This document shows, in pieces, positions 4,707 through 9,040 of a stretch of DNA of 9,040 bases. The notes under the pieces were generated by a model. It was given only the letters and a program-made list of their open reading frames with translations, was not told where the DNA came from and did not search any database. Source of the DNA: Deltaproteobacteria bacterium (GTDB lineage Bacteria; Myxococcota; B64-G9); the NCBI GenBank assembly GCA_030591745.1, contig JAUVAM010000090.1, positions 1 through 9,040 of the forward strand, read 5' to 3'. Each line of letters begins with the position of its first letter. Position 1 is the stretch's first letter. A program made the position numbers and the translations under genes.

Positions 4707-6479
4707 ATGCGCTCTTTGTGCTTGTGGATTGCTCTTGGATGCTTGGGATTGCTTGTGGCCTGCGAGGGCTCGGTTGGCGGGGAACAAGACGCCGGCCTGG
4801 ACGCGGGTCTGGACGCGGGTCTGGATGCGGGTGTGGATGCGGGTACGGATGCTGGCGGCGATACCGGCGGGGATACCGGCGGGGATGAAGCAGCCACGGC
4901 ATGCAACCTGGACGCGGCCCAACCCCCCTGGCCCGACTGGGTGCCGGCATGGCCGGGGGCTGGACGCAATGCCACCGGACACACGGAATTTCGCGTGTTG
5001 AGCGATGGGGCGGTGATTTCCAATTTGCGGGTCGAGGGCTTGAGCGCCCAGGGATTCGTTGTGGCCTGGGAGACATCCGGGGATGCCGACAGCTCCGTGG
5101 CTTGGGGCACCTCGGCCGATCAGTGTCCCGTAGGCTATGCGCGTACAGGTGCCCGGCGGGCTCATCGCATGCTGGTGGCTCCTTTGGACCCGGAAACCGA
5201 GGTTCATGTCTGGGTGCGCTCGCGTGATGACGCGACGGAGGATTTGGGTCAGTTGCTTGTCACCACGCCGGCCTTGACCTCCGTGACGGAGCTGAGCGCC
5301 TGCGGCGACATTACGGAAAGCGGCAACTATCGTTTGACCTGTGACGTACAGGCAGACTGCACTTGCTTTCGCGTTTTGGCGCCGGATGTGCATTTGGACC
5401 TGGGCTGGCATCAGGTTACCTACGCAGCCGGCACGACCAGCGAGCAATGTCATGGCGTGTACCTGAACGCCGACCGAACGCGGGTCTCCTCCGGATTGGT
5501 CGTGCAGGGTGCCCAGGGCGGGGACCTTTATAGCCACGCCTTGTCTGGTCGGGGTGCCGAAGATCTGGAGTTCGATCGCATTTGGCTCCGGGTGCACACG
5601 GCCGATGCCTTTGGCCTGAGGACCATGTACGCGGGCGACGTGAGGGTCCACGATTTGCTGGTGGTCAGCGAAGTGCGGGACGTGACTGATCGGCATTACC
5701 CGGGCAATCGGGGCATCGCCCTGGACCTTTCGCCGGAGGACACCGCGGCCGAGGTCTATGACTGTGTGCTTTTCGGCGTGCCGCACTGGGGCATCCTGTT
5801 CACCGGCGATGAGCGCCTGTCCACTCGACCGGCCGGCGGGCAAACTCGATCGTTGCGCAACTATCACGTCTTCGCCGAAATGCACGCCACCAATGGTTAC
5901 GCCCTGGGTGTCCATGCCAATCACATGGAGGTCCACCACAATGAGATCCGGCCTTTGGTCAATGGCCGGGCCGTCCACTACACCGCCTCCAACGCTTTCA
6001 TTCATCACAACATCGTCGAGGCCGTGGAGCTCATCGAGGGCGACCCCGCCGAGGGGTATGCCTATTATTCGGACAGCTCGGACCCGCATTCGCCCCACGA
6101 TCCCGGCGTCTGCACCTGGGTTGTGGCCCACGGCATCCGGGTGGAGAGCGGCAATTTCGGCGAGGTCGCCAACAACGAAGTCTACGTATACAGCCTGCCT
6201 GATGTGAGCTTTGGCTCCACGGCCCTGAACATCTCCACCGGTACCGGGGCGGCCGGTGGCAACGAGGTCCATCACAACCAGTTTACCGCCCACCGGGCCG
6301 AGGGCTCCATCGGCTGTGCGGGCGGCGGGGTGCCCACCGTGGCAGGCTGGGTTCGAGGCGAGACGCCGGTCGAGGCGGCACAACTCCACGACAATCGTTT
6401 TGTCTCAAACGGCCAGACCTTAGACATCGAGGAGCCGGCCTTGGCCACGAGTCAGGACGACGAGTTGGTGGGGCCTTAG
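4707..6479 (+). CDS. Surface lipoprotein with DAG-repeat linker, FN3-like domain and right-handed beta-helix
   Basis: The 590-residue product starts at the ATG at 4707, five bases after a GAGG ribosome site. Residues 1-18 are a signal peptide ending in the lipobox LVAC with Cys19. Residues 28-60 are a low-complexity linker of DAG(L/V/T/G) and GDTG units. An FN3-like domain spans about 104-187 (SNLRVEGLSAQGFVVAWETS ... VHVWVRSRD). From about 195 to 575 come repeated short strands with Asn/His/Gly turns, such as MEVHHNEIRPL, AFIHHNIVEAV, GEVANNEVYVYS and NEVHHNQFTAH, the look of PbH1 parallel beta-helix repeats. Such folds occur in polysaccharide-active enzymes and adhesins; I see no certain catalytic residues, so binding or lyase activity is open. 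It should be anchored in the outer membrane. The gene is divergent from the 3739-4632 gene and stands alone. Confidence 0.93.
   Translation: MRSLCLWIALGCLGLLVACEGSVGGEQDAGLDAGLDAGLDAGVDAGTDAGGDTGGDTGGDEAATACNLDAAQPPWPDWVPAWPGAGRNATGHTEFRVLSDGAVISNLRVEGLSAQGFVVAWETSGDADSSVAWGTSADQCPVGYARTGARRAHRMLVAPLDPETEVHVWVRSRDDATEDLGQLLVTTPALTSVTELSACGDITESGNYRLTCDVQADCTCFRVLAPDVHLDLGWHQVTYAAGTTSEQCHGVYLNADRTRVSSGLVVQGAQGGDLYSHALSGRGAEDLEFDRIWLRVHTADAFGLRTMYAGDVRVHDLLVVSEVRDVTDRHYPGNRGIALDLSPEDTAAEVYDCVLFGVPHWGILFTGDERLSTRPAGGQTRSLRNYHVFAEMHATNGYALGVHANHMEVHHNEIRPLVNGRAVHYTASNAFIHHNIVEAVELIEGDPAEGYAYYSDSSDPHSPHDPGVCTWVVAHGIRVESGNFGEVANNEVYVYSLPDVSFGSTALNISTGTGAAGGNEVHHNQFTAHRAEGSIGCAGGGVPTVAGWVRGETPVEAAQLHDNRFVSNGQTLDIEEPALATSQDDELVGP
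4788..4886 (+). repeat. In-frame tandem repeat coding the DAG/GDTG linker
   Basis: Thirty-three codons repeat in 12-bp units, GA(C/T)GC(C/G/T)GG(C/T)NNG at first and then GATACCGGCGGG twice in perfect copies. The units encode Asp-Ala-Gly-X and Asp-Thr-Gly-Gly. The repeat lies directly after the lipobox region and should form a flexible tether. Copy number could change by replication slippage without shifting the frame. Confidence 0.85.
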
Positions 6480-6494
6480 GTTTCTTCGGACAAG

Positions 6495-6506
6495 TGACTT
6501 AGGTCA
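6495..6506. promoter_or_regulatory. Palindrome TGAC-N4-GTCA upstream of the envelope-protein gene
   Basis: TGACTTAGGTCA lies 58 bp before the ATG at 6565. The spacing resembles CRP/FNR-family half-sites (TTGAT-N4-ATCAA for FNR), but the outer bases are incomplete. No -35/-10 pair is evident beside it. Confidence 0.3.
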
Positions 6507-6554
6507 AGCGCCCGATGTGCGCCGGGCTGGGCATGCTGTAAGCTTGTTGTGTCT

Positions 6555-6559
6555 GGAGG
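6555..6559 (+). promoter_or_regulatory. Ribosome binding site GGAGG deciding the start at 6565
   Basis: GGAGG stands five bases before the ATG at 6565. The frame is open further upstream to a GTG at 6517 that has no such site and would put a polar segment before the membrane anchor. Confidence 0.8.
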
Positions 6560-6564
6560 TTGCG

Positions 6565-7365
6565 ATGGCACGTGTTGTGATGGTTTTTGTGGTGGCTACT
6601 TTGTTGGGCATGGGTTTCTGGGCCCTTTGGTCAAGGATGGGGCCTTCAGAGGAGGAGCAAGTCATAGCCGAGGGGAAGGCCACGGTTGTCGGCAGATCTG
6701 CCCATGGTGCCAGATATATACATGCCGCAGTATATCGCGAGGCTTCGGACTACGAGATTCAGATCATCGTCGACGAGAAGGTTCAGCCCCAGGTTGAATA
6801 CAAGGGCGAGATATGGGTGGAGGGCGTGTCCGACAAAGAATACAGAATTGTCATCACCTCTTCGGACGATTGCAAAAACAGGATCTCCGTTTGTGTGGAT
6901 GGATTGGATATAAAGAATCGAGAAATTTGCAAGTCGAAACCTTCTTACCTTTTTTCCGAGCGGATCGATCTTCTGGGGTTTCGCATTGACCGGGAGACGG
7001 TTTCCGCTTTTGTCTTCACCGACCCATCAAAGGCACTCGCGGCGCAGCTAGGCTTGAAGGATGAAATTGGCGTGATCTGTATTGAGATCGATCGAGACCA
7101 CGATTGCGACGTGATAGAAGAAGAATACGAATACTTTGAAGATGGGACTAGACTCTACACGCATTGCTCCCTCAAAAGCATTGGTCTTTCTCCCGATAGC
7201 TCCGAATATTCTGGATTGGGAACCGGGGCCGGCCGCACGATTTCTTCACCTATGGGATCTGGGGGATTCTCTCCTCATAAGTACAGGGATTTTTCATCTT
7301 ATAAGCTGCGTTACGACACGGCGGCCGGGCTCTGTCGCCGGGGAATCAAGTCCTTTTGCCGCTGA
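6565..7365 (+). CDS. Membrane-anchored envelope protein of a conserved unnamed family
   Basis: The product has 266 residues. Residues 3-22 (RVVMVFVVATLLGMGFWALW) form a single N-terminal membrane anchor or uncleaved signal. The rest should be periplasmic. The body follows an order I know from uncharacterised secreted proteins of several phyla: a strand-rich part (YEIQIIVDEK ... YRIVITSSD), 'V.VDGL.' (SVCVDGLDI, 108-116), 'I.GFR.....V.AF.F......A...G....IGVI.' (LLGFRIDRETVSAFVFTD, 137-154; LKDEIGVICIEI, 164-175), and near the end 'L.YDT..GL..RGI' (247-261). The usual domain appears complete, so the gene looks intact. An acidic stretch (DVIEEEYEYFEDG) interrupts it. Function is unknown, although these proteins often act as extracellular modules. 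I am confident of the motif order but not of a database name. Its codons are AT-richer than those of the beta-helix gene before it. Confidence 0.87.
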   Translation: MARVVMVFVVATLLGMGFWALWSRMGPSEEEQVIAEGKATVVGRSAHGARYIHAAVYREASDYEIQIIVDEKVQPQVEYKGEIWVEGVSDKEYRIVITSSDDCKNRISVCVDGLDIKNREICKSKPSYLFSERIDLLGFRIDRETVSAFVFTDPSKALAAQLGLKDEIGVICIEIDRDHDCDVIEEEYEYFEDGTRLYTHCSLKSIGLSPDSSEYSGLGTGAGRTISSPMGSGGFSPHKYRDFSSYKLRYDTAAGLCRRGIKSFCR

Positions 7366-7408
7366 GCCGGATATCGGGTCTGGCACCATGTCGCTTTGCG
7401 CCATGGCA

Positions 7409-7486
7409 CAAGTGTTTCTACTCTGGTAGCATGGGCTTGTGTGAGTGACTTAAGTGGCTGGATTTTGACTGGTTTAGAAACACTTG
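7409..7486. repeat. Perfect 12-bp inverted repeat ahead of the TerB-like gene
   Basis: CAAGTGTTTCTA (7409-7420) is the exact reverse complement of TAGAAACACTTG (7475-7486), with 54 bp between. In RNA the stem can be continued after a two-base mismatch by five more pairs including two G-U (7423-7427 with 7468-7472). The right arm ends on the first base of the GGAGG ribosome site (7486-7490). The loop contains the palindrome ACTTAAGT (7448-7455). It may be a structured mRNA leader or a pair of opposed protein sites. No flanking target duplication supports a mobile element. Confidence 0.7.
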
Positions 7487-7494
7487 GAGGCGAT

Positions 7495-8016
7495 ATGTCT
7501 ATTCTGGAGTGGTTGGGATTGAAAGCTAAGGAAGAGGATTCCAATACGGCCGGTGAGACTGAGGGTTTGCGTGAGATCGTGCGTGAGTTGGACTCCATGG
7601 AGCCGGCACAAGCACGTTACGTTGCGTCTTTTGCCTATTTGCTCAGCCGGGTGGCCTATGCCGACTTGGATATTTCGGCCGAAGAAACGGCTGAGATGGA
7701 GCAGATCGTGCGCCGCATCGGGGGCATGGACGAAAAGCAGGCCTTGCTGGTGGTGCAGATGGCAAAAACCCACACGCGACTCTTCGGCGGTACCGAGAAC
7801 TATCTGGTCACCCGCGAGTTCAACGAGATGGCAACCATGGAACAGAAACACGCCCTGCTGCGGTGTCTTTTTGCCGTCTCGGCCGCGGACGATTCCATCT
7901 CAGCGGTTGAAGACAACGAGATCAAGCAGATCGCCGATGAGCTGAAAGTCGATCGCGACGTGGTGGGCAGCCTGCGGGCGGGGTTTAAGGATTTTTTGGC
8001 TTCTTTGAAGGATTGA
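7495..8016 (+). CDS. TerB-like protein (tellurite resistance TerB / DjlA-type helical domain)
   Basis: The product has 173 residues from the ATG at 7495, four bases after GGAGG; the frame is open further upstream but without a ribosome site. There is no signal peptide or membrane helix, so it should be cytoplasmic. From about 40 to 168 it is all-helical and shows the TerB signature twice: AYADLDISAEETAEMEQI (54-71) and SAADDSISAVEDNEIKQI (129-146), each an acidic loop followed by 'IS..E...I'. TerB domains are compact helical bundles with acidic, possibly metal-binding, sites and occur in stress and envelope proteins; lone TerB proteins rarely confer tellurite resistance by themselves. The remaining ter genes (terC, terD, terZ) are absent here. 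The gene lies behind the 12-bp inverted repeat and is followed closely by a lipoprotein gene. Confidence 0.88.
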   Translation: MSILEWLGLKAKEEDSNTAGETEGLREIVRELDSMEPAQARYVASFAYLLSRVAYADLDISAEETAEMEQIVRRIGGMDEKQALLVVQMAKTHTRLFGGTENYLVTREFNEMATMEQKHALLRCLFAVSAADDSISAVEDNEIKQIADELKVDRDVVGSLRAGFKDFLASLKD

Positions 8017-8042
8017 TGATGGAGCGAGGAATCGACGCATGA
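8016..8042 (+). other. Eight-codon frame linking the TerB-like gene to the lipoprotein gene
   Basis: The TerB-like stop TGA (8014-8016) overlaps an ATG at 8016. That ATG opens the frame MMERGIDA, whose TGA (8040-8042) overlaps the ATG of the lipoprotein at 8039 (ATGA). Ribosomes ending the first gene could restart here and be delivered to the second start. No promoter or terminator is visible in the 22-bp gap. The frame may be accidental. Confidence 0.35.
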
Positions 8043-9040
8043 GGCGCATGGTCGTGGCGCTGGTTTGTTTGATTCTGATGGGTGTTGCCTGCGCCCGCTA
8101 TGGCTTCGATGAGCTTGCCGAGTCGGATGACACCACGCCCCCCAGTCTGGCCATCACCCAGCCCAACGGAGGGCAGGACTTTGACGCCGACGAGGATACT
8201 CAAATCTTGGCCGGCACTTGTTCGACCGACGCCGTGGATTTGCAAAGCAGCTTGGGGGTCTTTGTCGACGACGACTGCGGCGACGGGGCCTGGTCGCTCG
8301 CGCCGTATGCCTTAGAGGCTGGTGAGAATTTTTTCGTCATCTCGGCGTCGGACGCAGCGGGCAATCAGGCCTCCACCAGCCAGCGCATCGACTACGCTCC
8401 CCCCCCCAGTCTGGAGATCAAAGAACCCAACGGAGGAAATGACGAGGTTTGGTTTGAGCCAGTGGTGATCCTGCGCGGTACTTGCAGTACGGATGTGGTC
8501 AATTTGCAGATCGATTTGGGGGTCCTGGCGGACGCTGACTGCTCGGATGGAGATTGGTCCATGGCACCTTACACCATGGGCTATCCGCCGGGTCCTCATG
8601 TCTTTACCCTGACGGCGGATGACGGCCGGGGGAATCTGTTGGCCGACAGCATGACGGTCACCTATTGTTATGTCCGGCTGGCATGGGGCCATGACGTGGT
8701 CGAAGTCAATGACAATCCAGCCACCATATCGGGTCATTGCTCGCCCGAGGTGGTTTCTTTGTCCCTCAGCGTGGGCAGGTTGGTCGACAACGACTGTTCG
8801 GACACCCTGTTCCAGGTGGAGATGGATCTTCCAGGCGGCGAGGCGGACTACTCCCTGGAGGCGACCGGGACCGATGCCCTGGCCCGAAGTCGGATGGATG
8901 ACACCATCGTGCGCTACGACATCACCCCCCCCGATGCGCCTGTCGTCTTGGCTTCGGATCCGACCTCGCCCAATGAAGAGAATTTTCCGGGCTTCACGGG
9001 CGAGGGTGAAATACCTGGCCTCCTTCAGCTTTTCTCGGAT
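8039..9040 (+). CDS. Lipoprotein of tandem cysteine-paired Ig-like domains (C-terminus cut off by window edge)
   Basis: The frame is open from the ATG at 8039 to the right edge, giving 334 residues. MRRMVVALVCLILMGVAC is a lipoprotein signal with Cys18 as the lipid site. After a short linker, three tandem domains of about 85-88 residues follow. Each has a first cysteine in 'G(T/H)C' and a second about 20 residues later in 'DC.D' (GTCSTDAVDLQ ... DDDCGDGAW; GTCSTDVVNLQ ... DADCSDGDW; GHCSPEVVSLS ... DNDCSDTLF), probably a disulfide per domain. A fourth domain of a different subtype begins at about residue 300 (ITPPDAPVVLASDPTSP ... FTGEGEIPGLLQLFSD), as in bacterial Ig-like repeat proteins. 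Such chains form stalks on the cell surface; what the tip carries lies outside the window. An AGGA ribosome site is nine bases upstream. Confidence 0.9.
   Translation, partial: MRRMVVALVCLILMGVACARYGFDELAESDDTTPPSLAITQPNGGQDFDADEDTQILAGTCSTDAVDLQSSLGVFVDDDCGDGAWSLAPYALEAGENFFVISASDAAGNQASTSQRIDYAPPPSLEIKEPNGGNDEVWFEPVVILRGTCSTDVVNLQIDLGVLADADCSDGDWSMAPYTMGYPPGPHVFTLTADDGRGNLLADSMTVTYCYVRLAWGHDVVEVNDNPATISGHCSPEVVSLSLSVGRLVDNDCSDTLFQVEMDLPGGEADYSLEATGTDALARSRMDDTIVRYDITPPDAPVVLASDPTSPNEENFPGFTGEGEIPGLLQLFSD
8138..8665 (+). repeat. 264-bp coding repeat, two units
   Basis: The Ig-like units repeat with a period of 264 bp. CCCCCCAGTCTGG occurs at 8138-8150 and 8402-8414, and CCCAACGGAGG at 8162-8172 and 8426-8436, both exactly 264 bp apart (88 codons). 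A third unit after 8665 is recognisable only in protein. The preserved DNA identity points to recent or homogenised duplication. Confidence 0.75.
8399..8407 (+). repeat. Run of nine C inside the Ig-like lipoprotein gene
   Basis: Three proline codons at the junction between the first and second domains give nine consecutive C. Runs of six C (8138-8143) and eight C (8925-8932) mark the neighbouring junctions. Length change by slippage would shift the frame. Confidence 0.8.

Noticed and set aside
4644..6389. A 581-codon open frame antisense to the beta-helix lipoprotein
   Set aside because: It lies wholly within a gene with signal peptide, lipobox and ordered domains, has no ribosome site or recognisable domain, and arises from the GC-rich third positions of the real gene.
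6510..6527. GCCCG-N8-CGGGC hairpin as a terminator of the beta-helix gene
   Set aside because: The stem has only five pairs and no T-run follows.
7404..7419. TGGCACAAGTGTTTCT as a sigma54 promoter
   Set aside because: The -24 part TGGCAC is good, but the -12 part reads TTTCT and lacks the nearly invariant G of the GC pair.
7409..7486. Inverted repeat as the ends of a miniature transposable element
   Set aside because: No target-site duplication flanks the arms and the right arm merges with the ribosome site of the next gene.
7495..8016. A tellurite resistance operon around the TerB-like gene
   Set aside because: No terC, terD/terE/terZ or terA-like gene is present in the window, and TerB domains occur widely in other roles.

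Overview
The window looks like a chromosomal stretch from a Gram-negative, delta-proteobacterium-like organism (Myxococcota or Bradymonadota type). This is an inference from style, not from a marker gene. Supporting signs are the density of lipoboxed proteins (four clear ones, two of them cut by the window edges), Asp-Ala-Gly rich linkers just after the lipid cysteine, extracellular beta-helix and Ig-like folds, and a PAS-less multi-TM histidine kinase with no partner regulator beside it. By eye, base composition varies: about 1400-3350 and 6565-7365 are AT-richer than 3740-6480. I see no tRNA, rRNA, CRISPR array or intact insertion sequence.

Left block (1-1663, minus strand): four genes read leftward in an operon-like chain. 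They are a small Lys/Arg-rich protein, a zinc-ribbon protein whose start overlaps the preceding stop (ATGA), a two-TM DUF3592-type protein, and, 10 bp further on, a lipoprotein that runs off the left edge. The divergent gap 1664-1944 holds a tandem pair of a GC-rich dyad repeat (1871-1907) that resembles REP-type repeats. Rightward from it reads a six-TM sensor histidine kinase (1945-3345).

Middle block: the kinase stop and the stop of a cysteine-rich mini-lipoprotein (3342-3656, minus) share one TTAA. That lipoprotein has the best sigma70-like promoter of the window. Upstream of it, also on minus, is a secreted or lipid-anchored N-terminal domain joined to a four-TM C-terminal part (3739-4632). 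Divergent from that is a 590-residue lipoprotein (4707-6479) with a DAG-repeat linker, an FN3-like domain and a right-handed parallel beta-helix.

Right block (plus strand): a membrane-anchored member of a conserved envelope family (6565-7365), a TerB-like cytoplasmic protein (7495-8016) and a lipoprotein of tandem cysteine-paired Ig-like domains (8039 onward, cut by the right edge). The TerB-like gene is preceded by a perfect 12-bp inverted repeat whose right arm abuts its Shine-Dalgarno sequence. It is linked to the lipoprotein by an eight-codon reading frame that overlaps the stop of one and the start of the other. Most of the gene products are envelope proteins; no defence system, biosynthetic cluster or complete mobile element is evident.
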